Source: Burkholderia ambifaria
GTDB taxonomy: Bacteria > Pseudomonadota > Gammaproteobacteria > Burkholderiales > Burkholderiaceae
Direction of reading: 5' to 3'
Length of the DNA stretch: 64,000 nt
Assembly: GCF_001443045.1 (NCBI RefSeq)
Contig: NZ_LKPJ01000001.1
Span: forward strand, 68,997-132,996
Made by a program: the position numbers and the translations under genes. The notes under the pieces were generated by a model. It saw only the letters and a list, made by a program, of their open reading frames with translations, ran no database searches and was not told the DNA's origin. How positions within the stretch are numbered: position 1 is the stretch's first letter; each line of letters opens with the position of its first letter. Positions 38,474 through 47,698 of this stretch are shown piece after piece.

Positions 38474-38953
38474 CTAAGTGAGCGAAACGGCGTGGGGAAA
38501 CCGCGCCCAGACGGCCAACCCGCCGCCGAGCGCGAGCGCGACGCCGTACGGCACGCCGCGCGTCGCGAGCGCGGTCGCCGGCGCGATACGACGCCGTCGC
38601 GCGACGATCGCAAGCGCTGCGAGGCCGCACGCGGCACCGCTCGCACAAACGAGCGTCAACACCGGAAATGCGAGCGTCGGGCCGGCCCATAAAAACACCG
38701 CCGCCGCCAGCTTCACGTCGCCGCCGCCGATCCAGCCTGCGTGACGCAGGCCGCCGAACACCGCCAGCATCGCCGTTGCGGTCGCAACGTGGCCGGCGAC
38801 CTGCGCAAGACCGTCGTGCGCAAGCGCCGCCGCGACCAGGTACAACGTCGCGAACGCCAGCACCGCGCGATTGGACAGCCGCCGCGCGCGCACATCCTGC
38901 ATCGCGAGCGACGCCAGCACCAGCGTCGCCGCCGACTGTACGAGATAGAGCAT
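38474..38953 (-). CDS. tadV: Prepilin peptidase TadV/CpaA
   Basis: A 159-residue polytopic aspartic peptidase that cleaves Flp pilin leaders. Both catalytic aspartates are visible: the first in MQDVRARRLSN after helix 1 and the second in GGGDVKLAAA (GxGD motif). The short length, lacking an N-methylase domain, is normal for TadV. It is the second gene of the pilus operon, about 90 bases after the pilin. Confidence 0.9.
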   Translation of the reverse strand: MLYLVQSAATLVLASLAMQDVRARRLSNRAVLAFATLYLVAAALAHDGLAQVAGHVATATAMLAVFGGLRHAGWIGGGDVKLAAAVFLWAGPTLAFPVLTLVCASGAACGLAALAIVARRRRIAPATALATRGVPYGVALALGGGLAVWARFPHAVSLT

Positions 38954-39041
38954 CGGAGAGCCGTCCGTGGGCGCGCCCCGACTGGATACGTCGTACCGCT
39001 GCGGATCCGTATGTGCGTCGGCGGCGCGCCGGTTCGGGAGA

Positions 39042-39221
39042 TCAGATCAGCGATGCGACCTTGTTGATCAGCGACGTGAATATGCTCTGCAGGCCTGACG
39101 TGCCGCTGAGGTAGGTGCCAACTGCCGCAAGCGCGACCACGATGATGCCGGCCAGGACTGCGTATTCGAGCGAGCTGACACCACGTTCATCGCGCAGCAA
39201 GGACTTGACGTATTGCAGCAT
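39042..39221 (-). CDS. flp: Flp-type major pilin
   Basis: A 59-residue prepilin. The leader MLQYVKSLLRDERG is followed by VSSLEYAVLAGIIVVALAA: cleavage after the glycine leaves the conserved Glu at +5 and Tyr at +6, the Flp motif. GGAGG lies eight bases before the ATG at 39221. It heads the minus-strand Tad locus; the promoter should lie in the AT-rich spacer beyond 39221. Confidence 0.92.
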   Translation of the reverse strand: MLQYVKSLLRDERGVSSLEYAVLAGIIVVALAAVGTYLSGTSGLQSIFTSLINKVASLI

Positions 39222-40071
39222 GACAACCTCCGTGTGACGGGGTCGGTGATCGACCGTTGAATGCAAAGACGCGGCGTTGTTGTTTCGGTGATGCGCACGG
39301 CGTTCGTCCATTCACGACTCATGCGGCAGCCCGGCATCGGGCCGTTCGCATTCCCCGGAATCCATTCGATCGCTGCAACGCGCGGCGTACGGCAACGGTA
39401 TCTGCACTACATTCGCGCGTCTGCTGCGTAGCCGCATTGACACGATGCGGTTCACGCCAATTCGTCTAGGGTATAGACAATTTTTTTGACGATTTCAAAT
39501 AATTTAGCGTCGGAGTGTATTTATGGGAGGCGCGCTTCAACAATGAAATACACGTAGATCGTTTACCGCTTTCTCGCGCCGCTGCACGAGGCCTGTCGAG
39601 ACCATGCGTAAGAATGTTAATGCCGGGATGCATCATTGCTGATGGCGGACTGTTCAATGATTTTTATCGGTTTTTCCAAATGCGTGGCGATTCCAATCCG
39701 AAAATTCAAACGGTCATTCATGCGCGCTGATCGGCAATTTTTTCGCGCCTGCCGATTGGTCGAGGAAAATATTACGCATCCCGATTGAATAGCCTGATTC
39801 GCGTGGGTACCGCTCCCGGCAACGATCGATCCGCTGCAAAGCCAACGCGAATTACGCCCTCCTCGCTCCCCCAAAGCATCGCGATCTCCAACCGGCTCTC
39901 GCATGCCCCGCCAACCCGCGAAGCGGCGAAGCGGCGAAGCGGCGAAGCGGCGAAGCGGCGAAGCGGCGATAAGCATAGTTCAAATCGTTGCTTGTCCCGC
40001 GCCGGAGGCGTCCTCCAGAATGGTTCGACGCCCTTTGGCCCGACTTCCCTCCCTCACTTGCCCGACACTCG
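39222..40071. other. Non-coding spacer between flp and the sulfonate operon
   Basis: 850 bases. 39460-39800 is clearly AT-rich for this genome and begins with an inverted repeat GTCTA-GGGTA-TAGAC (39464-39478) followed by AATTTTTTT. The second half contains an octamer tandem repeat. Short open frames exist on both strands but none resembles a protein. It presumably carries the flp promoter on one side and the ssu-type promoter on the other. Confidence 0.6.
39918..39968. repeat. Octamer tandem repeat (GCGAAGCG)n
   Basis: Six perfect head-to-tail copies of GCGAAGCG from 39918 to 39965 plus a partial unit, about 100 bases upstream of the sulfonate-binding protein gene. Being non-coding and short-unit, it could vary in copy number and change promoter spacing. 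Confidence 0.9.
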
Positions 40072-41154
40072 ATGATCGACCGATTTCACTCTCCATTGCG
40101 CCTGCTGCGATCGCTGCTGATCGCGTCCCTCGTTGCGTTACCCGCTGCCGCCGCGCATGCCGGCGAGCCCGCCACCATCCGCATCGGCGTCGCCCAGCAG
40201 GGCGCCGGCGATCCGCCGACCTTCGGCGGATCGAGCGCGGCCACCGTGCAGCTCCAGCAGCTCGTCGAAAAGGAATTCGCGGCCGACGGCATCAAGGTGC
40301 AGTGGCTGTTCTTCAAGGGCGCGGGCCCGGCCGTCAACGAGGCGATCGCCGACAAGGCGCTCGACTTCGCGTACCAGGGCGACCTGCCGTCCGTGCTCGC
40401 GCGCGCGAACGGGATCAAGACGCGCCTGCTGCTCGCGGCCAGCGTGCGCTCGGGCGTCAAGATCGCGGTGCCGCCCGACTCCGGCATCCGCTCGATCACG
40501 GACCTGAAGGGCCGCCGCGTATCGATTTTCCGCGGCACCAACCTGCAGCTCGTCGCCGACAACGCGCTCGCGAAGAACAGCCTGAGCGAACGCGACCTGC
40601 GCGTGATCAACCTCGACTCCGCGAGTGCGCTCGCCGCGCTCGCGTCGAAGGGCATCGATGCCTCGGTCGGCGACTATCAGCTGTACAAGCTGCGCGACGC
40701 CGGCCTCGCGAAGATCATCTACGAATCGCAGAACGACGGCCCGCAGTTCACGCGCCAGACCCACCTGCTCGTGCTCGACGACTTCGAGCGCGCGCATCCG
40801 GACATCGTGCAGCGCGTCGTCAACGCGTTCGTGAAAGGTGCGCAATGGTCGTCCGACGAGGCGAACCGCGATGCGCTATTCAAGCTGTGGGCAAAAAGCG
40901 GCGTGCCGTATGCGTCATGGCAGGCCGACTATGCGAACCAGCGCCTGAAAGACCGCTTGTCGCCGCTGATCGACCCGTTCGTGATCGCGCGCTACAAGGC
41001 CGTCGCACAGGATGCGCTGAAGCTGAAACTGATCCGTCAGCCGGTCGAAGTCGACGGCTGGTTCGAGCCGAAGTATCTCGACAACGCGTTGCGCGCGCAG
41101 CACCTCGAACACTACTGGCCGCGTTACGACGCGGCCGGCAAGCCCCTCTCCTGA
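40072..41154 (+). CDS. Aliphatic sulfonate ABC transporter, substrate-binding protein
   Basis: A 360-residue SsuA-type periplasmic protein with a signal peptide ending near AAAAHAG. The mature part has GDPPTFGGSS, the ligand-loop segment FAYQGDLPSVLARANG and RSITDLKGRRVSIFRGTNLQ. It is the first gene of a five-gene sulfonate block (binding protein, two permeases, ATPase, dioxygenase) on one strand. The ATG at 40072 was chosen for the signal peptide. Confidence 0.87.
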   Translation: MIDRFHSPLRLLRSLLIASLVALPAAAAHAGEPATIRIGVAQQGAGDPPTFGGSSAATVQLQQLVEKEFAADGIKVQWLFFKGAGPAVNEAIADKALDFAYQGDLPSVLARANGIKTRLLLAASVRSGVKIAVPPDSGIRSITDLKGRRVSIFRGTNLQLVADNALAKNSLSERDLRVINLDSASALAALASKGIDASVGDYQLYKLRDAGLAKIIYESQNDGPQFTRQTHLLVLDDFERAHPDIVQRVVNAFVKGAQWSSDEANRDALFKLWAKSGVPYASWQADYANQRLKDRLSPLIDPFVIARYKAVAQDALKLKLIRQPVEVDGWFEPKYLDNALRAQHLEHYWPRYDAAGKPLS

Positions 41155-41169
41155 CCCGGACCGCCCCCG

Positions 41170-42012
41170 ATGAGCGATACCGCGCTTCCGCGTCCGTCAT
41201 CCGACCCGCACGCGCTCGCCGCGCTGCCGCCCCGCGCGGCGAGCGCGAGACGCGTGGCGTGGCGGCTCGCGCCGTGGGCGCTGCCCGCGCTGCTGTTCGT
41301 GCTATGGACCGTCGGCAGCGCGCGCGGCTGGATCGCGCCGCAGATCCTGCCGCCGCCCGGACGGGTGGCCGACTCGCTCGCGGAGCTCGCGGCGAGCGGC
41401 GATCTCGTGCGCCACACGCTGATCAGCCTGCAGCGCGTGCTGGTCGGCTTCGCGGCCGGCACGCTGCTCGGTTTCGCGACCGGTGCGGCGCTCGGGCTGT
41501 CGCGCACGCTGGAAGCCTATGTGCTGCCGAGCTTCAACGCGCTCGTGCAGATTCCCGTGCTCGGCTGGCTGCCGTTCCTGCTGCTGCTCGTCGGCGTCGG
41601 CGAGCCGCTGAAGTACCTGCTGATCGCGCATGCCGCCCTCGTTCCCGTGACGATGAGCACGCTGCAGGGGTTCCGCCAGACGCCGCCCGCGCTCGACGAA
41701 GCCGCGCGCGTGTTCGGCTACACGCGCCGCCAGCGCATCGTCCACGTCGTGCTGCCGGCCGCGATCCCGACGCTCGCGACCGGCGTGCGGCTCGCGTTCA
41801 CGAAATCGTGGCTCGCGCTCGTCGTCGTCGAACTCGTCGCGTCGTCGGAAGGGCTCGGCTACCTGATCGTGTACGGCCGCCAGCTGTTCCAGCTCGATCT
41901 CGTGATGGCGGCGGTGATCGTCGTCGGCGCGGTCGGCCTCGCGATCAACCGGCTGCTCGACGCGCTCGAGGCACGGCTGCGCCGCGGCGTGCCGTCCGCG
42001 TTCCGCGGCTGA
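41170..42012 (+). CDS. Sulfonate-type ABC permease 1
   Basis: A 280-residue BPD-type permease with about six helices; the EAA loop reads ALDEAARVFGYTRRQRIVHV followed by LPAAIPTLATGVRLAFTKSW. It is 15 bases after the binding protein. It is similar in type but clearly different in sequence from the next permease, so the importer probably has a heterodimeric membrane part. Confidence 0.88.
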   Translation: MSDTALPRPSSDPHALAALPPRAASARRVAWRLAPWALPALLFVLWTVGSARGWIAPQILPPPGRVADSLAELAASGDLVRHTLISLQRVLVGFAAGTLLGFATGAALGLSRTLEAYVLPSFNALVQIPVLGWLPFLLLLVGVGEPLKYLLIAHAALVPVTMSTLQGFRQTPPALDEAARVFGYTRRQRIVHVVLPAAIPTLATGVRLAFTKSWLALVVVELVASSEGLGYLIVYGRQLFQLDLVMAAVIVVGAVGLAINRLLDALEARLRRGVPSAFRG

Positions 42013-42034
42013 ACCCGATTCAAGGAGCCCTTCC

Positions 42035-42859
42035 GTGCCGCCTGCCTCCACGTCGACGCCAGACACCGCATCGCCTGCCATCGCGGCCGCCCGCCGCTTT
42101 CCCGTGCCCGACTGGCGCGGCTTCGTCCTGCCGCTCGCCGCGCTCGCGCTCTGGTGGGCCGTCTCGTCCGCGCATCTCGTCAAAAGCGGCTTGCTGGTCG
42201 GCCCCGCCGACGTGCTGCACACCGCGTGGACCCAGGCGGCCAGCGGTGCGCTGGCGCGCGCACTGTCCGCGTCGCTCGCACGCGAAGCATGCGGCTTCGC
42301 GATCGGCGCGACCGGCGGTCTGCTGCTCGGCGCCGCGCTCGGGCTGTCGCGCATCGCCGCGCGCGTCGTCGGCCCGAGCTTCGACACGTTCAAGCAGATC
42401 TCGCTGTTCGCGTGGATTCCGCTGATTTCCGTATGGTTCGGCCTCGGCGACGTCGCCAAGGTCGTGTTCCTGTCGCTCGCCGCGCTACTGCCGGTCGCCG
42501 CGCATACGTGCGACGGCATCCATGCGGTGCCGCGCGCGTATGTCGACGTCGCCCGCGCGCTGCGTTATTCGCGGCTTCAGCTGGTGCGTTACGTGATCCT
42601 GCCCGCCGCATTGCCGTCGATCTTCACCGGGCTGTATCTCGGCCTCATCTACTCGTGGCTCGCGACGCTCGGCGCCGAATACCTGCTCGTCGCGGGCAGC
42701 GGGATCGGCAACACGCTGATCGACGGCAGCGAGCAGTTCCGGATGGACCTCGTGCTGTTCGGGATCATCGTCGTCGGCGTGACCGGCTGGGCGCTGAACG
42801 CGATCGCGCGCGCGATCGAACGCAAGGTGCTGGCCCGGCGCGGCGACCTGCGCCGCTGA
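42035..42859 (+). CDS. Sulfonate-type ABC permease 2
   Basis: A 274-residue BPD-type permease with about six helices and an EAA loop (PRAYVDVARALRYSRLQLVR, then LPAALPSIFTGLYLGL). The GTG at 42035 follows AAGGAG. It lies between permease 1 and the ATPase, suggesting it pairs with permease 1. Confidence 0.88.
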   Translation: MPPASTSTPDTASPAIAAARRFPVPDWRGFVLPLAALALWWAVSSAHLVKSGLLVGPADVLHTAWTQAASGALARALSASLAREACGFAIGATGGLLLGAALGLSRIAARVVGPSFDTFKQISLFAWIPLISVWFGLGDVAKVVFLSLAALLPVAAHTCDGIHAVPRAYVDVARALRYSRLQLVRYVILPAALPSIFTGLYLGLIYSWLATLGAEYLLVAGSGIGNTLIDGSEQFRMDLVLFGIIVVGVTGWALNAIARAIERKVLARRGDLRR

Positions 42860-42894
42860 TCGCCCTCCTCTTTCCTGTTGCCGCCTTCTCTGCC

Positions 42895-43749
42895 ATGACG
42901 ACCCTCGCTTCCGATTCGCTCGATATCCTCCACGTGAGCAAGCGCTATGCGCAACGCGGCACATCGCTCGCCGTGCTCGACGACGTGTCGCTGCACGTGC
43001 GTGCCGGCGAGTTCGTCACGATCGTCGGCGCGAGCGGCTGCGGCAAGTCGACCTTGCTGCGGCTGATCGCCGGGCTCGATACCGACTACGCGGGCGAGAT
43101 CCGCGCCGGGGACGAATGGGTGCGCGACACGTCACTGCAGCGCGGGATCGTGTTCCAGGATCACCGGCTGTTCCCGTGGCTGACGGTCGCGCAGAACGTC
43201 GAGGCCGCGCTGCGCAACGCGCCGCTCGATGCGGCTGCCAAGCGGCGCGCGGTGGCCGAGCACATCGCACTCGTCGGGTTGAACGGCTTCGAGCATGCGT
43301 ACCCGAACCAGCTGTCGGGCGGGATGGCGCAGCGCGTCGCGATCGCGCGCGGGCTCGTGAACCGGCCGCGCGTGCTGCTGCTCGACGAACCGTTCGGTGC
43401 ACTCGATGCACAGACCCGAGCGCGGATGCAGAACGAACTGCTGCGCATCTGGGAGCAGGAGCGCATCACGATGGTGCTCGTCACGCACGATGTCGACGAG
43501 GCCGTGTATCTCGGCGATCGCGTCGTCACGATGGCGCCGCGCCCGGGGCGCATCGAGCGTATCGTCGATGTCGCGCTGCCTCGGCCGCGCCGGCGCGACT
43601 CACCGGAATTCGCGCGGCTGCGCGACACGGTGCTCGCCGACTTCGACGATCGCGAACCGCCCGGAGGCAGCGGCAGCGACAGCGGCGGCGCGAAACACGT
43701 CGATGCGTCCGATGCGCACCGGATCGGCGCATGGCGGCTCGCGTGGTAA
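42895..43749 (+). CDS. Sulfonate-type ABC transporter ATPase
   Basis: A 284-residue ATP-binding subunit with Walker A GASGCGKSTLLRL, Q-loop GIVFQDHRLFPW, signature LSGGMAQRVAIARGL, Walker B VLLLDEPFGAL and the H-loop VTHDVDEAVYL. It is SsuB/TauB type. The C-terminus after residue 240 is a variable Ser/Gly/Asp-rich tail. It energises the two preceding permeases. Confidence 0.9.
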   Translation: MTTLASDSLDILHVSKRYAQRGTSLAVLDDVSLHVRAGEFVTIVGASGCGKSTLLRLIAGLDTDYAGEIRAGDEWVRDTSLQRGIVFQDHRLFPWLTVAQNVEAALRNAPLDAAAKRRAVAEHIALVGLNGFEHAYPNQLSGGMAQRVAIARGLVNRPRVLLLDEPFGALDAQTRARMQNELLRIWEQERITMVLVTHDVDEAVYLGDRVVTMAPRPGRIERIVDVALPRPRRRDSPEFARLRDTVLADFDDREPPGGSGSDSGGAKHVDASDAHRIGAWRLAW

Positions 43750-43911
43750 CGCCATGACGCGGCCGGCCCGATGCCGCTCGCGAATCGCTCAGCATGACGA
43801 TACATATCGATCATCACGGCGCACGCTAAGGTTGTGACGATTCATCGGTTCCGGTTTCGCGCGCGCCCTGTTTGAATGGAGACTCGACCGACCCGACCCA
43901 GGAGACTCCCG

Positions 43912-44868
43912 ATGTCCGACGTCCAGCACGCCGCCCACCCGTCATCGCATGCTTCGCACACCGCCGCGCCGCGCACGGCCGCCGTTCCGCTTCAGCTTCG
44001 CCAGGTCGCCGGCCGGATCGGCGCCGAGATCGCCGGTGTCCGACTGTCGAGCACGCTCGACGACGCGACGTTCGACGCGATCCAGGCCGCGCTGCTGCGC
44101 CACAAGGTATTGTTCTTCCGCAACCAGGGCCATCTCGACGACACCGCTCAGGAAGCATTCGCGCGTCGCTTCGGCCACACCGTCGCGCATCCGACCGTAC
44201 CGTCCGTCGACGGCAGCGCGCACCTGCTCGAACTCGACTCCGCGCACGGCGCGCGCGCCAATTCGTGGCACACCGACGTGACGTTCGTCGACGCGTACCC
44301 GAAGGTGTCGATCCTGCGCGCAGTCGTGATTCCGCCGTTCGGCGGCGACACCGTGTGGGCCAACACGGCGGCCGCCTATTCGCATCTGCCGGAGCCGCTG
44401 CGTGCGCTCGCCGACACGCTGTGGGCAGTGCACACGAACGCCTACGACTACGCGTCGACGCACGTGCACGCCGACGACACGCAACTGAAGCGCTACCGCG
44501 AGGTGTTCACGTCGACCGTCTACGAAACCGAGCACCCGGTCGTGCGCGTGCATCCGGAGACCGGCGAGCGCACGCTCGTGCTCGGACACTTCGTGCAGAA
44601 GCTCAAGGGATTGTCGTCGCAGGATTCCGCGCATCTGCTGCAGGTATTCCACGAACACGTGACGCGCCTCGAGAACACCGTGCGCTGGAGCTGGCAGCAA
44701 GGCGACGTCGCGATCTGGGACAACCGCGCGACGCAGCACTATGCGATCAACGACTACGGCGATGCACGCCGCGTCGTGCGTCGCGCAACCGTCCACGGCG
44801 ACGTGCCGGTCGGCATCGACGGCCGCCGCAGCGTCGTGCTGAAGGGGCCGGGCGCGACGCTGCAATGA
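43912..44868 (+). CDS. TauD/TfdA-family iron(II)/2-oxoglutarate dioxygenase 1
   Basis: A 318-residue oxygenase. Facial triad residues are H120 and D122 (WHTDVTF) and H276 (ATQHYA); the 2-oxoglutarate-binding arginines follow in the RRATVHGDVPVG region. The family releases sulfite from taurine or alkyl sulfonates, or cleaves alkyl sulfates (AtsK). Beside a sulfonate importer this function is likely, but the exact substrate is not. CAGGAG in front of the ATG at 43912 fixes the start. Confidence 0.87.
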   Translation: MSDVQHAAHPSSHASHTAAPRTAAVPLQLRQVAGRIGAEIAGVRLSSTLDDATFDAIQAALLRHKVLFFRNQGHLDDTAQEAFARRFGHTVAHPTVPSVDGSAHLLELDSAHGARANSWHTDVTFVDAYPKVSILRAVVIPPFGGDTVWANTAAAYSHLPEPLRALADTLWAVHTNAYDYASTHVHADDTQLKRYREVFTSTVYETEHPVVRVHPETGERTLVLGHFVQKLKGLSSQDSAHLLQVFHEHVTRLENTVRWSWQQGDVAIWDNRATQHYAINDYGDARRVVRRATVHGDVPVGIDGRRSVVLKGPGATLQ

Positions 44869-45041
44869 CGTTCGCCGCGCACGGTGGTAGCGTCAGCCGC
44901 CGCCGTGCGCGCCGCCACGCCTGCATTCCCGCATTCCCGACCGGAGGATCCGATCATGACCTTCCCGCTACCGGGTCAGCGCATTCATGCGCAACGATGT
45001 CGCCGCCCGTCCGTCTCGTTCACTTCCGCCAGGAGCGTCGC

Positions 45042-45989
45042 ATGAGCGCACTACCCGAACCCGCCGCCCAGCCGGTCGACGTGATCCCGCTGTCCGCCCA
45101 CATCGGCGCGGAGATTCGCGGCATCGACCTCACCCAACCGTTGACCACGCTGCAGATCGCCGCAATTCGCGCCGCGCTGCTGAAATGGCGCGTGATCTTC
45201 TTCCGCGAACAATTCCTCACGCACGAGCAGCACGTTGCGTTTTCCGCGCAGTTCGGCGAGCCGACCGTCGGCCACCCGGTGTTCGGCCACGTCGAAGGTC
45301 ATCCGGCCGTCTATTCGATCGCGAAGCATCGCAAGGCGACGCGTTTCGAAGGCGAGCCGGTGCGCCGGCCGTGGACGGGCTGGCACACCGACGTGACCGC
45401 CGCCGTCAATCCGCCGTGGGCGTCGATCCTGCGCGGCGTGACGATCCCGCCGTACGGCGGCGACACGTACTGGACCAACCTCGTGCGTGCATACGAAACG
45501 CTGTCCGCGCCGCTGCGCCGCTTCGTCGACGGGTTGCGCGGCATCCATCGCTTCACGCCGCCGGCCGGTGCGCGCGCGACCGGCGCGTTCGACGAAGCTG
45601 TCGAGCGCCGCCCGCTCGTGACCGAGCATCCGCTGGTGCGCGTGCATCCGGAAACCGACGAACGTGCGCTGTACGTGAGCCCGAGTTTCCTGAAGTCGAT
45701 CGTCGGGCTGACGCCGCGCGAGAGCCAGGCCCTGCTCGAACTGCTGTGGGAACACGTGACGCGGCCGGAATTCACGATCCGCTTCAAGTGGGAACCGCGC
45801 AGCATCGCGTTCTGGGACAACCGCACGACCGCGCATCTCGCGCCGGTCGACATCTTCGACCTCGACTTCGATCGCCAGCTCTACCGGACGACGCTCGTCG
45901 GCGACGTGCCGGTCGGCCCCGACGGCCGGGCATCCGTCGCGCTCGAAGGCTCGCCGGTCGAGGCAGCGGGCGCAGTCGCACTGAACTGA
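45042..45989 (+). CDS. TauD/TfdA-family iron(II)/2-oxoglutarate dioxygenase 2
   Basis: A 315-residue paralogue of the preceding oxygenase with H115 and D117 (WHTDVTA) and H265 (TTAHLAP). It differs enough in the substrate-facing region to suggest another organosulfur substrate. CAGGAGCG precedes the ATG. It lies 173 bases after dioxygenase 1 and ends at a strong bidirectional hairpin. Confidence 0.87.
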   Translation: MSALPEPAAQPVDVIPLSAHIGAEIRGIDLTQPLTTLQIAAIRAALLKWRVIFFREQFLTHEQHVAFSAQFGEPTVGHPVFGHVEGHPAVYSIAKHRKATRFEGEPVRRPWTGWHTDVTAAVNPPWASILRGVTIPPYGGDTYWTNLVRAYETLSAPLRRFVDGLRGIHRFTPPAGARATGAFDEAVERRPLVTEHPLVRVHPETDERALYVSPSFLKSIVGLTPRESQALLELLWEHVTRPEFTIRFKWEPRSIAFWDNRTTAHLAPVDIFDLDFDRQLYRTTLVGDVPVGPDGRASVALEGSPVEAAGAVALN

Positions 45990-46002
45990 CCATCGCTTCG
46001 AT

Positions 46003-46028
46003 AGCCGGCGCGCCCGCACGCGCCGGCT
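46003..46028. terminator. Bidirectional terminator between convergent genes
   Basis: Perfect 10-bp stem AGCCGGCGCG (46003-46012) with CGCGCCGGCT (46019-46028) and loop CCCGCA, centred in the 47-base gap between the second dioxygenase and the peptide-type binding protein. No long T run on either side. Confidence 0.65.
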
Positions 46029-46036
46029 GCCCTGCT

Positions 46037-47698
46037 TCAATCCAGCCACACGCCGTCGAACCGGTGTCCGCCGAGCGGCGAGAACGTCAGCCCGTGCACA
46101 CGCTTCGAGACCGGCAGCGACACGATAGACGTCGCGATCGGCGTGAACGGCACCTGATCCTTGAACACGACCTGCGCCTGCTCGTAAAGCGACGTGCGTT
46201 TCGCGACGTCCGCGTTCGAGCGCGCCGCGCTGACGAGCCGCTCGAAATCCGCGTTGCACCACTTCGCGAGATTGCTGCCGTGCACTGCATCGCAGCCGAG
46301 CAGCGTGCCGAGCCAGTTGTCGGGGTCGCCGTTGTCTCCGGACCAGCCGTACAGGATCGCGTCGTGCTGCCCGTCGCGTTTCGCGCGGCGATTGTATTCG
46401 CCCCACTCGTAGCTGACGATCTTCGCGCGCACGCCGATCTTCGCCCAGTCCTGCTGGATCAGTTGCGCCATCAGCTGCGCGTTCGGGTTGTACGGTCGCT
46501 GCACCGGCATCGCCCACAGCGTCAGGTCGAAGCCGTTCGGGAACCCCGCTTGCGCGAGCAACGCCTTCGCGGCGGCCGGATCGCGCGGGGCGTCTTTCAG
46601 GCGGGGGTTGTACGACCATTGCGCGGGCGGCATCGGGTTCGTCGCAATCGTCGCATCGCCGTTGAACACGGTCTTGACGATCGCCGTCTTGTCGACCGCG
46701 ATGTCGAGCGCGCGCCGCACGTCGACGCGATCGAGCGGCGGATGCTGCGTGTTGTACGCGACGAAGCCGACGTTGAAGCCCGTCCCCGAAAACAGCGTCA
46801 GCTTCGAATCGCGCCGCACGGTCTCGAGATCGGCCGGCCGCGGGAACACCGACACCTGGCACTCGCCAGCCGTGAGCTTCTGCAGGCGCGCGGCCGGATC
46901 GGGCGTGATCGCGAACACGAGATGCGCGAGCTTCACGTCGTCCGGTTTCCAGTAATCGGAGTTCGCGTCGTAGCGGATCACCGCGTCCTTCTGGTACGCA
47001 CGCAGCTGGAACGGCCCGGTGCCGACCGGGAACTGGTTGATGTCGGCCTCGCGATGGCGTGCCGCCAGCTGCGACGCATATTCTGCCGACAGGACCGACG
47101 CGAACGCCATCGCGAGATTGCGCACGAACACGACGTCGGGCGATTTCAGAACGAAGCGCACGGTATCGTCGTCGATTTTTTCGATGCGCTCGATATTGCG
47201 GTCGAAACCGAGATCGCTGAAATACGGGAAGCTGACCGGGTAGGCCTTGCGGAACGGATCGTCGGTATCGAGCATCCGGCGAAACGTGAACACGACGTCG
47301 TCCGCCTGGAACGGACGCGTCGGCTTGAACCACGCGGTCGTCTGGAACTTCACGCCGCGCCGCAAGTGGAACGTGTAGACGCGCTGGTCGGACGACACGT
47401 CCCAGCTCGTCGCGAGCGACGGTACGAGATCGAGCGTGCCGCGCTTGAACTGCACGAGCCCGTTGTAGATCGTGTACGTGCTCGCGTCGAAATCGGTGCT
47501 GGTCGTGTGCTGGCTCGGATCGAAGCCGGCCGGGCTACCCTCGCTGCAGTACACGAGCGTCTTGCCGGCCGGTACCGCGAATGCGTGCGTGAGCGCGCCG
47601 GCGAATAGCAGCGACGCGGCCATGCCGCGCAACGCCACGACGGCAACGGACGTGCGCCGCGCGCGATGCGCGGCGGATGAGGAGAATGGAATCTTCAT
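46037..47698 (-). CDS. Peptide/solute ABC transporter binding protein, family 5 (DppA type)
   Basis: A 553-residue extracytoplasmic binding protein. The signal peptide lies near residues 15-40 and the mature part starts AVPAGKTLVYCSEGSP. Family 5 signatures include LVPSLATSWDVSSDQRVYTF and VRRALDIAVDKTAIVKTVF. It usually binds di- or oligopeptides, haem or nickel complexes. No cognate permeases are nearby, so it is an orphan. The ATG at 47698 is chosen over a frame 10 codons longer because it gives a cleaner signal peptide. Confidence 0.85.
   Translation of the reverse strand: MKIPFSSSAAHRARRTSVAVVALRGMAASLLFAGALTHAFAVPAGKTLVYCSEGSPAGFDPSQHTTSTDFDASTYTIYNGLVQFKRGTLDLVPSLATSWDVSSDQRVYTFHLRRGVKFQTTAWFKPTRPFQADDVVFTFRRMLDTDDPFRKAYPVSFPYFSDLGFDRNIERIEKIDDDTVRFVLKSPDVVFVRNLAMAFASVLSAEYASQLAARHREADINQFPVGTGPFQLRAYQKDAVIRYDANSDYWKPDDVKLAHLVFAITPDPAARLQKLTAGECQVSVFPRPADLETVRRDSKLTLFSGTGFNVGFVAYNTQHPPLDRVDVRRALDIAVDKTAIVKTVFNGDATIATNPMPPAQWSYNPRLKDAPRDPAAAKALLAQAGFPNGFDLTLWAMPVQRPYNPNAQLMAQLIQQDWAKIGVRAKIVSYEWGEYNRRAKRDGQHDAILYGWSGDNGDPDNWLGTLLGCDAVHGSNLAKWCNADFERLVSAARSNADVAKRTSLYEQAQVVFKDQVPFTPIATSIVSLPVSKRVHGLTFSPLGGHRFDGVWLD

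Noticed and set aside
35959..38481. 840-codon plus-strand open frame
   Set aside because: Very rich in Arg, His and Asp and without family similarity; it is a mirror of the secretin, cpaB and cpaD genes, as expected in GC-rich DNA.
39918..39968. Possible CRISPR-like repeat
   Set aside because: Units are 8 bp head to tail without spacers; it is a simple tandem repeat.
39903..42425. 840-codon plus-strand frame across the sulfonate genes
   Set aside because: Out of frame with the binding protein and permease genes, which have signal peptide and EAA-loop evidence; starts inside the octamer repeat.
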